A DNA stretch of 64,000 bases from NCBI GenBank assembly GCA_963804055.1, contig CAWDOU010000005.1:496001-560000 (forward strand), read 5' to 3'. Positions 17,673 through 26,588 of the stretch are shown in pieces (the stretch's first letter is position 1; every line of letters begins with the position of its first letter). The notes under the pieces are model-generated. The model was not told where the DNA came from and did no database searches. It was given only the letters and a program-made list of their open reading frames with translations. Origin of the DNA: Bog-473 sp963804055. Lineage in GTDB: Bacteria > Actinomycetota > Acidimicrobiia > Acidimicrobiales > RAAP-2. A program made the position numbers and the translations under genes.

Positions 17673-18155
17673 TTAGGAAGCGGCCTCAGCAGAAGTACTG
17701 ACCCGGTCATCTCGAAACACGAGCACCGGGCAATGAGCATGGGTGACACAGTGCTCGCTTACCGATCCCAAGAGGATTCCAACCAACTCTCCATGTCCCC
17801 TCTGCGCAACGACGAGGAGGGCTGCGCCACGGGATGCAGACTCCAACACATTTGCCGGATTACCTTGCACAACCCGACCGTCGATAGCAAGGTCCGGGTA
17901 TTCGGCGCGCTCTCGGGCGATGACCTGGCTGAGCATCTGCTCAGCACTCGTATTCGGATCGAACTCGGCGGGGAAGGGCGCGGACCAGGCTAGAGATGTC
18001 GGCCACTCCCATGCGGCGACCACATCAACCAGCGACTGGGTAGCGGATGCGTATTCAACTGCCCATTGGAGCGCGTCGAGCGACGCCGGCGACCCGTCAA
18101 CGCCGACAACGACACGAGGCGGGCCGTCGGCGGGCAACCGTTCTGGCATTGTCAT
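17673..18155 (-). CDS. Universal stress protein (UspA family), last gene of the arginine deiminase operon
   Basis: A 160-aa single-domain USP. The N-terminal strand VVVGVDGSPASLDALQWA and the C-terminal ATP-binding loop RGHGELVGILLGSVSEHC (G-2X-G-9X-G-S/T) show the nucleotide-binding subtype. The ATG at 18155 overlaps the carbamate kinase stop in an ATGA junction, so it is translated as part of the arc operon. Linking a USP to ATP-generating arginine fermentation fits an energy-starvation role; that is inference. Confidence 0.92.
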   Translation of the reverse strand: MTMPERLPADGPPRVVVGVDGSPASLDALQWAVEYASATQSLVDVVAAWEWPTSLAWSAPFPAEFDPNTSAEQMLSQVIARERAEYPDLAIDGRVVQGNPANVLESASRGAALLVVAQRGHGELVGILLGSVSEHCVTHAHCPVLVFRDDRVSTSAEAAS

Positions 18156-19120
18156 GGTGTGACCCCCTGAGACTGGCCGGTTGAAGCGAAAGTCGTCGAT
18201 CCCGCAACCGGCCTGTTCGGGTAGACGATCGTTCCCGTTTCGCCGCTCAGGAGCCGGGCGGCGTCCGTCAGCCTTCCGATGGCGGCTATGCCGCCGGTGG
18301 CCTCTGCAAAACGACAAGCCGCTTCAACCTTCGGGCCCATCGAGCCGGCTGCGAAGTCCATCTCACGGAGGGCGTCGACCGAAGTCCGCCCGATTGCCCG
18401 CGCGCCCGCGGTCCCATAGTCGCGCTGCACGTTGGCCACATCAGTCAGGAGTAAGAGCGCATCCGCTCGCAAGTGAGCGGCCAAGAGGGAACTCGTGAGG
18501 TCCTTGTCGACGACCGCGTCGACGCCCCGAAGATGTCCGTCCTTGTCCCGTATCACCGGAACCCCTCCGCCACCGGCACAGATCACCGTCCGGCCAGTCC
18601 CGAGCAGCGCCCGTATTTCCTCGAGCTCGATGATGGCAGTTGGTTCGGGAGACGCAACAACCCTTCGCCAGTTCAGACCGTCCTGTCGCATCGACCAGCC
18701 GTGTACGCGGCCGGCCTCTCTCGCTTCACGCGCTGTGTACACGCGGCCGACATACTTGGTCGGTTCAGCGAACCCCGGGTCTGTGGCATCGACCAGAGTC
18801 CGCGTCAGGAGGCACACGGCCTCGTGGCCAGGAGCAGCGCGCTCGATCGCCGCCAGCAGCCAATTCCCAATGAGGCCCTGGGTCTCTGCGACGAGGGAGT
18901 CGAACGCATAGGGGCGTGAGAGCGCGGCGTCTGCCTCACTTTCCAGCGCCAGCACACCCACTTGGGGACCGTTGCCATGGGTGATGACGACGTTGTGCTG
19001 TGTGACGAGCGGAGCCAAGGCACTCGCTGCACTTCTGACGTGGTGTTCTTGGATATCAGCGTCCGGTGTCTCACCGCGCTCGAGCAGAGCGTTGCCGCCC
19101 AAGGCAACCACGATCTTCAT
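18152..19120 (-). CDS. arcC: Carbamate kinase
   Basis: A 322-aa amino acid kinase family enzyme that converts carbamoyl phosphate and ADP to ATP, CO2 and ammonia, the last and energy-yielding step of the arginine deiminase pathway. The start MKIVVALGGNALLERGE, the segment THGNGPQVGVLALE, VICAGGGGVPVI and the FAAGSMGPKVEAACRF segment are diagnostic of ArcC. It overlaps the arcB gene by 4 bp at its start and the USP gene by 4 bp at its end, so the three are translationally coupled. Confidence 0.96.
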   Translation of the reverse strand: MKIVVALGGNALLERGETPDADIQEHHVRSAASALAPLVTQHNVVITHGNGPQVGVLALESEADAALSRPYAFDSLVAETQGLIGNWLLAAIERAAPGHEAVCLLTRTLVDATDPGFAEPTKYVGRVYTAREAREAGRVHGWSMRQDGLNWRRVVASPEPTAIIELEEIRALLGTGRTVICAGGGGVPVIRDKDGHLRGVDAVVDKDLTSSLLAAHLRADALLLLTDVANVQRDYGTAGARAIGRTSVDALREMDFAAGSMGPKVEAACRFAEATGGIAAIGRLTDAARLLSGETGTIVYPNRPVAGSTTFASTGQSQGVTP

Positions 19121-20133
19121 GGCTGGGGTATCCCTCGGGGTATTTCCAGGGTCGCCACCATGACTGCCTTGATGGTGTGCAAGCGATTCTCGGCCTGGTC
19201 GAAGACGATCGATGCCGGGGATTCGAACACTTCGTCGGTCACCTCGAGCGCCGAGAGCCCGAACTTGTCGTACAGCATCTCGCCCAACTCGGTGTGGCGG
19301 TCATGCATTGCCGGCAGACAATGCATGAACTTCGTGTTCGCGTTCTCGGTCAACGCCAGGACCCGTGACGAAATCTGGAACGGCCGCAATTCCTCTATCC
19401 GTGCCGCCCACGTCTCCGTGGGCTCGCCCATCGACACCCAGACGTCCGTGTAGAGAAAGTCGGCACCTCCCACCGCTTCTTCGAGGTTGTCGGTGATGCT
19501 CAGGCGCGCTGCACTGTGCTGAGCAATGGAGCGGGCGATTGCAATGATGTCGTCGTCGGGCCACAAGGCACGAGGGCCACAGATCCTTGTGTCCATTCCC
19601 AGCAGGGCTCCCGTGACAAGCAGAGAATTGGCCGTATTGTTGCGGGCGTCACCGAGATAGCAATACGAAACGTCTTCGAGCGGCTTCTGCGAATGGTCCC
19701 GCATGGTCAGCATGTCGGCCAGCATTTGGGTGGGGTGCCATCGGTCGGTCAGGCCATTCCAAACCGGGACTCCAGCGTATTGGGCGAGCTCTTCGACGTC
19801 CTGGTGGGCAAATCCCCGGAATTCGATTCCGTCGTACATGCGACCAAGGACCCTTGCGGTATCGCGGATGCTTTCCTTCTTGCCCAGCTGTGTTTCTCCT
19901 GGACCGAGATAGCTCACGTGGGCCCCCTGGTCATGCGCCGCAACCTCGAACGCGGATCGGGTCCGAGTCGATGTCTTCTCGAATACCAGTGCGATGTTCA
20001 GGCCCGCGAGCCGCTGCAGTTCATAGTGAGCCCGCTTCTCGTCCCGCAACGAGGACGCGAGATCGAGCAACGATTCAAGATCCTCCTTCGTGAAGTCAAT
20101 CTCTTTGAGAAAGCTCCGTCCAAATAAGCTCAT
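19117..20133 (-). CDS. arcB: Ornithine carbamoyltransferase (catabolic, arginine deiminase operon)
   Basis: A 338-aa carbamoyltransferase. The carbamoyl phosphate motif STRTRSAF, the HPTQ motif (DRWHPTQMLADM), the ornithine-side HCLP (FMHCLPAMHDRH) and a VWVSMGE segment identify ornithine specificity. Its place between arcA and arcC indicates the catabolic direction, phosphorolysis of citrulline to ornithine and carbamoyl phosphate. A GAGG site precedes ATG 20133. The anabolic ArgF looks alike by sequence, so the catabolic assignment depends on gene context. Confidence 0.95.
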   Translation of the reverse strand: MSLFGRSFLKEIDFTKEDLESLLDLASSLRDEKRAHYELQRLAGLNIALVFEKTSTRTRSAFEVAAHDQGAHVSYLGPGETQLGKKESIRDTARVLGRMYDGIEFRGFAHQDVEELAQYAGVPVWNGLTDRWHPTQMLADMLTMRDHSQKPLEDVSYCYLGDARNNTANSLLVTGALLGMDTRICGPRALWPDDDIIAIARSIAQHSAARLSITDNLEEAVGGADFLYTDVWVSMGEPTETWAARIEELRPFQISSRVLALTENANTKFMHCLPAMHDRHTELGEMLYDKFGLSALEVTDEVFESPASIVFDQAENRLHTIKAVMVATLEIPRGIPQP

Positions 20134-20200
20134 GAGTGGTTCCTCTTCTTTCGAGAGTCAGCAAGTGCGTGGGCGGGTGTCAAGGGAGCCGTAAGAAGAG

Positions 20201-21418
20201 TCAGGCGGGATCCCGCTCTATCGGGCACGTCATGCACCGGGGGCCACCGCGACCGCGGCCCAACTCCTCTCCCGCGATCGTGACGACCTCGATCCCGTTT
20301 CGGCGCAACATTGTGTTGGTGTTCACATTGCGCTCGTAACCGAGGACCACGCCGGGCGCGACTGCGAGATAATTCGTTCCGTCGTCCCACTGCTCGCGTT
20401 CGGCCGCCCGCACGTCTTCATCCGTTCTGAGAACCGTGACCCGATCGACCTCGAGCGCTTCCGCCAGAGTGTGCCAGAGATCATGGTTCTGCATCACACT
20501 GAGACTGGACGGGGTCTGTCCCGGCGCCACTGTCCAGCTCCGTAGGTTGTCGTCGAAGTACGGGTACAGCACAAAGGTCGATGTATCGACCATTGACATC
20601 ACGGTGTCCAGATGCATAAACGCGTGGCTGTGCGGCAGCTCGACGGCGATGACCCGGTCCGCTTGGTCGTGGCCGAACAGGGACTGCGCGACGGTTTCCA
20701 CTGCCATCGGCGTCGTTCGCTCGCCCATGCCGATCAGGATGGTCCGATGGCCAATGACATGGACGTCACCTCCCTCAATCGTGGCCGGCTGGTGTGGCGC
20801 GTCGTCATCGCCGTAGTAGACGGTGTACTTGGCGTCGAACAGCGGGTGGTACCTGTAGATCGCCCTCGTGTGCAGGGTTTCCCGCTGGCGAGCCGGCTTG
20901 GCCATCGGGTTGATGGTCACTCCGTTGTAGATCCAGCAGGAGTTATCCCGCTGGAACAGGTGGTTCGGGAGGGGGGCGAGAACGAAGTCGTCGGAATGCA
21001 ACATGTCCCACTTCAGGCTGTGCGCACCGCTGGGATGCAGGTCGGCCTTCAGGACGCCTCCGACCAGGTAGTCGGCGAGCTGCCTTCCCGGCAGGTCCTC
21101 GAAGAGCTCACGAACGGGCCCAACGAGCGACGGGCCCAGGTTCTCCGGCGTACACACCCGGTCCAGCACGAACGCGCGGCCCTCGCCGATCTCAAGGGTC
21201 TCGGCCAGCAGCTGCCCGTAATAGTGGACATCGACTCCTTTGTCCCGGAGGGCCTGGGCGAAGGCGTCGTGCTCCTCTCGTGCCTTCTTGGCCCACATGA
21301 CATCGTCGAAGAGCAGTTCGCCGATGTTCTCCGGGGTGAGTCGGGAGAGCTCGAGACCGGGGCGGTGGACGATCGCCTGGCGGAGTTGACCCACTTCTGA
21401 ATCGACTTGGAAGTTCAC
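20201..21418 (-). CDS. arcA: Arginine deiminase
   Basis: A 405-aa guanidino-group hydrolase that turns arginine into citrulline and ammonia. Visible family motifs are VHRPGLELSRLTPEN near the start, the NHLFQRDNSCWI region, EGGDVHVIGH, the HAFMHLDTVMSMVD block with the catalytic His, and the C-terminal GGPRCMTCPIERDP, where Cys395 is the expected nucleophile. GTG 21418 is chosen because it gives the standard N-terminus and has a purine-rich AAGGAAAGAG upstream. It follows the permease gene in the leftward operon. Confidence 0.96.
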   Translation of the reverse strand: MNFQVDSEVGQLRQAIVHRPGLELSRLTPENIGELLFDDVMWAKKAREEHDAFAQALRDKGVDVHYYGQLLAETLEIGEGRAFVLDRVCTPENLGPSLVGPVRELFEDLPGRQLADYLVGGVLKADLHPSGAHSLKWDMLHSDDFVLAPLPNHLFQRDNSCWIYNGVTINPMAKPARQRETLHTRAIYRYHPLFDAKYTVYYGDDDAPHQPATIEGGDVHVIGHRTILIGMGERTTPMAVETVAQSLFGHDQADRVIAVELPHSHAFMHLDTVMSMVDTSTFVLYPYFDDNLRSWTVAPGQTPSSLSVMQNHDLWHTLAEALEVDRVTVLRTDEDVRAAEREQWDDGTNYLAVAPGVVLGYERNVNTNTMLRRNGIEVVTIAGEELGRGRGGPRCMTCPIERDPA

Positions 21419-21455
21419 TGTGATCTCTTTCCTTGTGGTGGTCGAAGACCTCGGA

Positions 21456-22910
21456 TCAAGCCGAAGCAACAGGCTCGGCGACAACTTGCTCAGCGAGCTC
21501 CGTCGGCTCCTCGGTCTCGCCCAGACGCTGGCGGCGTGCGTTCAAGAAGGCGTAGATGACCAGGCCCGCCAGAATGACAACGAGCGCCTGGTAGACGACC
21601 TGGTAACCAGAGGCAAACGTGACCCACATTGAGAAGAGGACGCTGGCACCGGCGACGCTGAGGTCTCGGGCGAGGGCCCAGCCGTTCACGCGCCGACGAC
21701 GGGAGACCAGGAAGGTCAGCTGTGCGATGGCGGACATGAAGTAGGGGATGGCAACCGTGACAACGGTGAGGTCGACGAGATAGGTGAACACCGTCAGCCC
21801 CGACGTGGTGTTGTAGCGCCAGAACATCAGCAACGAAGGCAGAGCAGTGCCGACCAGGATACCGAACCACGCCGTTCCCTTGCGGTCCGTCCAAGCGAAC
21901 GGCCGCGGGAACATGTCGTCTTGGGCGATGGCCCGTGATGTCTCGGTCACGATCAAGGTCCAGCCGTTGAGGGCGCCGATTCCCGAGATCACGGCGATGG
22001 CGGCGATGAACTTTCCGGCCCACGCCTCGTGGGGGAAGATGGACTGAAAGGCATTGACGAACGGTGAGCCCGTATTGACGAGAGTGTGGTGGGACACCAG
22101 TCCCATGACCACAGCCGTCACCAGAACGTAGAGGACGGCGCTCAGCGCAGTACCGATCATCGATGCGCGCATGACGTTGACCCTGGGGTTCTTGACTCGC
22201 TTGGCCGTCATGGCAGCGGCCTCTACGCCGATGAAGGAGAAGAGGGCGACGCCGGCAGCGATACCGATACCGGAGTAAAGACTGCCCCCCGAGGCGTTGA
22301 ATGCCCCGAAGTGGGCGTTCTCGACGAAGAACCAGCCCACGATACCCACGAAGAGGAGGGGGAGGAACTTGAGCACGACGGTCACGTTCTGGAACCAGGC
22401 CATCTGTCGGATCCCGACGAGATTGACGATCGCCGGCACCCACAGTCCGACCATGGCGATCCCGAAGTTCTGCATTCCGGATGGGTGCGTCCACCCGAAC
22501 AGGGCGTCCACGTAGAAGACCCACGACGAGACAATGGCGGCGTTGCCGGCCCAGGCCTGGATCCAATAGCACCAGCCGACGAGGTAGCCGGCGAAATCGC
22601 CGAACTCGTGCCGGGAGTAGGCGTAGAGACCGCCATCGCTGTTGGGCACGCGCTTGGTCAGCTGCCCGAACAGGACCGCCAGGAGCATCGCACCTACGGC
22701 GATGACCCCGAGCACAATGATGCCCATGGTGCCTGCCCCCGCGATCACCGCCGGCATCGTGAAGACGCCTGTGCCGACAATGCTGCCGATCACCAGGCCC
22801 GTTGCCGAGGTCAGCCCCAGCGTGTGCGCCTTCTTCTGGTTTCTGGGCGACAGTCCCGGTTGCCCAGAGGACGAGTCTTCGGCAAGCGGCCGGGCGCTCG
22901 TGATGGTCAT
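21456..22910 (-). CDS. APC-family amino acid permease, probable arginine/ornithine exchanger
   Basis: A 484-aa transporter with about twelve membrane helices. The first (GLTSATGLVIGSIVGTGVFTMP) carries the APC-superfamily glycine-rich G-S-I-V-G-T-G motif that binds the substrate backbone. A strong AAAGGAG site lies before ATG 22910. It is the first gene of the arc operon, the position of ArcD in other bacteria. Exchange of external arginine for ornithine is therefore likely but not proven, since APC members share the motif for many amino acids. Confidence 0.9.
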   Translation of the reverse strand: MTITSARPLAEDSSSGQPGLSPRNQKKAHTLGLTSATGLVIGSIVGTGVFTMPAVIAGAGTMGIIVLGVIAVGAMLLAVLFGQLTKRVPNSDGGLYAYSRHEFGDFAGYLVGWCYWIQAWAGNAAIVSSWVFYVDALFGWTHPSGMQNFGIAMVGLWVPAIVNLVGIRQMAWFQNVTVVLKFLPLLFVGIVGWFFVENAHFGAFNASGGSLYSGIGIAAGVALFSFIGVEAAAMTAKRVKNPRVNVMRASMIGTALSAVLYVLVTAVVMGLVSHHTLVNTGSPFVNAFQSIFPHEAWAGKFIAAIAVISGIGALNGWTLIVTETSRAIAQDDMFPRPFAWTDRKGTAWFGILVGTALPSLLMFWRYNTTSGLTVFTYLVDLTVVTVAIPYFMSAIAQLTFLVSRRRRVNGWALARDLSVAGASVLFSMWVTFASGYQVVYQALVVILAGLVIYAFLNARRQRLGETEEPTELAEQVVAEPVASA

Positions 22911-22994
22911 CGGATCTCCTTTTGGGAAAGGCCGAGGTCGCACGCGCGAACCGGCGTCACGTTGAGTGTGAGATCCAAACCGGTGATTCCTCTA

Positions 22995-23030
22995 GGGACC
23001 AACGTCCCGAGGGGCAGGGACGTTGGTGGT
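22995..23030 (-). promoter_or_regulatory. Tandem DevR/DosR-like boxes before the arginine deiminase operon
   Basis: GGGACCAACGTCCC (22995-23008) and GGGACGTTGGTGGT (23017-23030) start 22 bp apart, 85-120 bp upstream of the permease ATG on the minus strand. The first is a near-perfect palindrome identical to the box before the GNAT gene at 36382. The 380-bp stretch between this operon and the rightward PPOX gene otherwise holds only these boxes and the one at 23131. Confidence 0.78.
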
Positions 23031-23130
23031 CAACCCGCGCTGGGGCGAACCCGGTGACGCCTGCTGACCCTTTTCGACGGCTGTCCTGTCAACCGAGGCG
23101 TCGTGAGCCCTGGGCAGCAGAGTGGCAATA

Positions 23131-23144
23131 AGGACCATGGTCCT
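23131..23144 (+). promoter_or_regulatory. DevR/DosR-like box before the first PPOX gene
   Basis: AGGACCATGGTCCT is a perfect 14-bp palindrome of the same family as the other boxes. A weak second match, CACACCATTTGCCC, begins 22 bp further on. It lies between the divergent arc operon and the rightward PPOX gene starting at 23291. Confidence 0.7.
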
Positions 23145-23290
23145 CAGGCCTTCACACCATTTGCCCCTACCTTCCGCGGCCAACATTCCGTACGGTCGAA
23201 GGTGTGATTAGGACAACACTGCAGTTATTCCAATCCCGGAGCCGCTCATCCCAGTTCTGCGCGTTGAGGGCATCGGGCAGGGTTCAGTAG

Positions 23291-23830
23291 ATGCCTGCCT
23301 CGTGTCCGACTCCCGCGACGGAAGCTGACAGGGTGGTCCGCGCCACGGAATCAGTCGCAGTCTCCACATGGCATGAGGGGATTGAAGACCTCAGCAAAAG
23401 CGATTGCGTCATCCACCTCGAGGCGAACGGAGTCGGACGGGTAGCAGCCGTTCTCGATTGCCGTCCCTACATCTGTCCGGTCAACTACGTCATGCATGAC
23501 GGTGCCATCCTCTTTCGTACCCGCGCCGGGAGCCTTCTTCATATGGCGACCCACGACTCCTACGCAGCGCTGGAGATCGACAGCGTGAACTTTCTGTACC
23601 ACGAGGGGTGGACTGTGCTCGTACAGGGCCGTTCCTCTCATGTGACTGACCCGGCTGAAATCTACGAGCTCTCACAGGTGTGCGTCGTGCCCTGGGCCGG
23701 TGACGACAGGGATTCGATTGTGCGAATCCGCATCGATGAGGTGCGAGGGCAGAGAATCGACCATCGATGCCCGAGGCCACACACGGCGACCATTTGGAGC
23801 CCTCAACGGGACGATCGAGAAGAGGGATGA
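23291..23830 (+). CDS. Pyridoxamine 5'-phosphate oxidase-like (flavin split-barrel) protein
   Basis: A 179-aa protein of the PPOX-like split-barrel fold, the group often annotated as flavin-nucleotide-binding proteins. The order of segments is typical: CVIHLEANGVGRVAAVLDCRPYICPVNYVMHDGAILFRT in shorter pieces, then LEIDSVNFLYHEGWTVLVQGRSSHV and VVPWAGDDRDSIVRIRIDEVRGQRI. Members bind FMN, F420 or haem; which one cannot be told. ATG 23291 has no strong site. The next small gene begins 2 bp after its stop. A DevR-like palindrome is 146 bp upstream. Two more PPOX proteins occur at 28.5 and 29.8 kb. Confidence 0.85.
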   Translation: MPASCPTPATEADRVVRATESVAVSTWHEGIEDLSKSDCVIHLEANGVGRVAAVLDCRPYICPVNYVMHDGAILFRTRAGSLLHMATHDSYAALEIDSVNFLYHEGWTVLVQGRSSHVTDPAEIYELSQVCVVPWAGDDRDSIVRIRIDEVRGQRIDHRCPRPHTATIWSPQRDDREEG

Positions 23831-23832
23831 GC

Positions 23833-24123
23833 ATGTATGCAGCCATTCTCTCCAGTGTTCTCGACGACTGGGTTGATGAGCTCAGTGGTGAGGCGCTCGT
23901 CGAATTCGCGCGAATATGTCGGGTACAGATGCTCGATGTATCCCCCGCCAGCGACAGCGCCTCAACTGCTCTGGCCGCTGAAATCTCGTATGACCGGGCG
24001 CTCATCAAGGTCTGCCAGGCTCAAGGAATTGCGGTGATGCTAGAGGGGTTTTTGCACCCGAGTGACGAGCGGGCACGGCTTGAGCATGAATTGGTCGCGT
24101 TTGGGATCGACCTCAGGACATAA
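23833..24123 (+). CDS. Small protein of unknown function, coupled to the PPOX gene
   Basis: A 96-aa acidic protein starting MYAAILSSVLDDWVDELSG. The AGAGGG site at 23821-23826 sits six bases before ATG 23833, which favours this start over ATG 23827. The preceding stop (23828-23830) is only two bases away, so translation is coupled to the PPOX gene. Predicted mainly helical; I recognise no domain. It converges on devR, whose 3' end is 20 bp further on. Confidence 0.6.
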   Translation: MYAAILSSVLDDWVDELSGEALVEFARICRVQMLDVSPASDSASTALAAEISYDRALIKVCQAQGIAVMLEGFLHPSDERARLEHELVAFGIDLRT

Positions 24124-24143
24124 CCGAGGACGCGAGGACGAGA

Positions 24144-24806
24144 CTAACGATCCGGTCTTTCAGGCGTACTCTTGGCCGCGTTGAGCTTGGTGGCATAAAT
24201 CGCGGCTTCCGTACGACTCGACATCTTGAGTTTTCGTAGGAGTCCCGTGATGTAGTTCTTCACCGTGTGCTCTGCAAGGAACATTGTCTCGGCGATCTGT
24301 CGGTTGGTCTGCCCTTCGGCTATGAGGTCGAGGATCCGTTGCTCCTGGGGCGTAAGAGCCTGGAACTCAGGGTCCGTCTTCGGCGGATTCGAAATGCGCT
24401 CGACGACCCGTGCCACGATCCTCGGGTCCATCAGGCTTTCCCCCGCCGCGACACGGTGGACGTCGCTGATCAGATCGCGAGCCTTGATCTGTTTGAGCAC
24501 ATACCCGGCCGCTCCCGCCATCACGCTGGCGTAGATTGCTTCATCGTCGGCGAAGCTGGTGAGCATCAGGCAGATCAGATCGGGCATCATCGATCGCGCG
24601 TCCCGACAGACCTCAATCCCGCTACCACCCTCGAGCCGGACGTCCAAGATGGCGACGTCCGGCTTGGCCAGGGGGATTCGTTCCATGGCCTCAGCCGCCG
24701 TCGCCGCCTCTCCGACAACCGCAATCTCGTCGTCGGACTCGAGCAGCAGTCGGATCCCCTCTCGGACCAATTCGTGGTCGTCGAGGAGAAACACGCGGAT
24801 CGTCAT
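24144..24806 (-). CDS. devR: DevR/DosR-type response regulator (NarL family)
   Basis: A 220-aa response regulator with a receiver domain (residues 1-120; Asp10, Asp55 as phospho-acceptor, Thr83, Lys105) and a LuxR-type HTH (about 147-212). Long stretches match M. tuberculosis DevR as I know it: VFLLDDHELVREG, VVGEA, PDVAILDVRLEGGSGIEVCRD and MFLAEHTVKNY. In DevR, Lys179, Lys182 and Asn183 contact DNA; here they correspond to His180, Lys183 and Asn184, so one contact residue differs. Thr199 and Thr206 match the sites phosphorylated by PknH in M. tuberculosis. It is divergent from the sensor gene with 87 bp between them. I see no clear DevR box in that gap, so autoregulation is not evident. Confidence 0.95.
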   Translation of the reverse strand: MTIRVFLLDDHELVREGIRLLLESDDEIAVVGEAATAAEAMERIPLAKPDVAILDVRLEGGSGIEVCRDARSMMPDLICLMLTSFADDEAIYASVMAGAAGYVLKQIKARDLISDVHRVAAGESLMDPRIVARVVERISNPPKTDPEFQALTPQEQRILDLIAEGQTNRQIAETMFLAEHTVKNYITGLLRKLKMSSRTEAAIYATKLNAAKSTPERPDR

Positions 24807-24893
24807 TCCGCTATTGTGCCAGCGTCGGGCCCCTACGGAGTTCACTTTCCGCTCCTGGTCCCGTTTTCCCCAGACTCTGAGTACGATCAACCT

Positions 24894-26036
24894 GTGCCGT
24901 ACCACCGCATACGCGACCCTGAGAAGCTCGGCCGCCTGATGGATGCGGTGCTCATGATCGAGGCCGATATCGAGCTTACGGTTTTGCTCGGTCACCTGGT
25001 CGAAGAGGCTCGGATCCTCGTCGGTGCTCGGTACGGCGCCCTGGGGGTGCTCAACCAAGCCCGGACGGGTCTCGAGCAGTTCCTGACCGTCGGGTTGAGC
25101 GAGTCGGCGGAGGAGGCCATCGGGGCCCGTCCCACGGGTCGAGGCGTCCTTGGGCTCTTGATCACCGATCCCGCGCCACTTCGCCTACGCGAGCTGGGCG
25201 AGCACGACCTCAGTTATGGGTTCCCACCCAACCATCCGCCGATGGGGTCCTTTCTCGGCGTGCCCATCCGGGCGAAGGGTGAAGTGTTCGGCAACCTCTA
25301 TCTCACGGACAAGGTCGGGGCTGACGAGTTCACCGCCGAGGATGAAGCCCTCGCTGAAGCATTGGCTCTCGCCGCCGGGATCGCGATCGACAACGCGCGT
25401 CTCCATGACCGCGTCCGCACGGTAAGCGTTCTCGACGACCGTGAGCGGATCGGTCGCGATCTGCACGACAAGGTCGTTCAGCGCTTGTTCGCAGTCGGCA
25501 TGGCCCTGCAAGGGGCAGCTCACATGCCGGACCTCGATCTCGTCCGGGAGCGGATCGACAAGGTCGTGGATGACCTGGACGCAACGATTACCGAGATTCG
25601 CACCACGATCTTCGAACTCGGTGACAGCTCCTTGCCCGGCGGGCTTCGACAGGCCGTGGTTGCCCTGGCGGACGAGCTGGCTCCGACTCTTGGCGTCCGT
25701 CCAGAGCTCACATTCGAGGGCGCCATCGACAACATGGTTCCCGAGCAGACGGCCGATCACTTGCTGTCAGTGTTGCGTGAGATGCTGTCCAATGTCGGCA
25801 AGCATGCGCGAGCGACGCGTGTTCGTGTCATCCTGACGGTGGGCAACGATGTCGTCCTCGAAGTCGTCGACAATGGTGTGGGCTTTGCTCCAGCCGCCGG
25901 AGGCGGCGGGTTGGGATTGACGAACCTTCGGAGGCGCGCCGAGAAGTTGGGCGGGTCATTCGATGTTCAGATCGTCGAGAGCGGCGGAACCAGGGCCACA
26001 TGGCGCGTTCCAACCCAGGTGCTCGAGGGGGCTTGA
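24894..26036 (+). CDS. devS: DevS/DosS-type histidine kinase with a single GAF domain
   Basis: A 380-aa sensor kinase: one GAF domain (about residues 18-172), HisKA_3 (phospho-accepting His191 in RDLHDKVVQRLFAVG) and a HATPase_c domain (EMLSNVGKHARA, DNGVGF, GLGLTNLRRRAE). Mycobacterial DevS is about 578 aa with two GAF domains. The one here resembles GAF-A, with ARYGALGV, RGVLGLLI, GFPPNHPPM, FLGVPIRAKGEVFGNLYLT and AAGIAIDNARL. His114 in NHPPM aligns with the haem-ligand His149 of DevS, so haem-based redox or gas sensing is plausible. GTG 24894 is chosen because it gives the DevS-like opening RDPEKLGRLMDAVL. No transmembrane segment, so it is cytosolic. Confidence 0.93.
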   Translation: MPYHRIRDPEKLGRLMDAVLMIEADIELTVLLGHLVEEARILVGARYGALGVLNQARTGLEQFLTVGLSESAEEAIGARPTGRGVLGLLITDPAPLRLRELGEHDLSYGFPPNHPPMGSFLGVPIRAKGEVFGNLYLTDKVGADEFTAEDEALAEALALAAGIAIDNARLHDRVRTVSVLDDRERIGRDLHDKVVQRLFAVGMALQGAAHMPDLDLVRERIDKVVDDLDATITEIRTTIFELGDSSLPGGLRQAVVALADELAPTLGVRPELTFEGAIDNMVPEQTADHLLSVLREMLSNVGKHARATRVRVILTVGNDVVLEVVDNGVGFAPAAGGGGLGLTNLRRRAEKLGGSFDVQIVESGGTRATWRVPTQVLEGA

Positions 26037-26588
26037 GGTTTCGATTCGATGTCCATGCCATCTCGACGGCGTCCGATCGGAGCGTTTGACGACGAGAAGG
26101 GCTCGGCCTCTCGGAAGATCGAGAGCATCATCGCTCTTCGGACAGCACCTCCGTCATGAACCGCGAGACGCCGGCCGTCCTTGCGACGTGGCACATCGTC
26201 CGAGAAATTCGGATGCGATATCGGCGTTGGAAGGCGCTGCCGACCGCGGACACCACCTTCGATAGCCCTGGGGCGCCAAGTCCAAGCGCCCCGCGGCGAG
26301 GTTCGAACCTTTGATCTCAACCACGAGAGCGGCGCGGCTCACGTCATCGCCGCCGGGTCAAGCGCCACACCTCGTCCGCTCTGGGTTCGGGTGCGGGGTG
26401 GGATGCCGAAGGAAGTCGTTCGGCTGAGAGATTCCGATGGAACTCCGCTAGTGCCTCGCCGTCAGAGGGGAGGGAGGGAGCGGGACGGTGCATCGATGTC
26501 GCCACAAAGCGACATCGGGTCGACCCTGTGCCTTTGCCTGTAAGACGTGGCATCCAGCGCCTGACCTCGCTTGACATCGACGGAAGTT

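Noticed and set aside
22086..23057. 323-codon plus-strand ORF opposite the amino acid permease
   Set aside because: Asp/Glu/His/Arg-rich antisense product with no start site; the permease on the other strand has clear membrane helices.
23204..23290. 28-codon GTG ORF whose stop directly precedes the first PPOX gene
   Set aside because: Its purine-rich sequence overlaps the start codon, so no usable ribosome site, and it is simply the in-frame stretch upstream of the real start.
26055..26540. Short ORFs in the gap after devS (starts at 26055 and 26403)
   Set aside because: No good ribosome site, no recognisable composition and no operon link.
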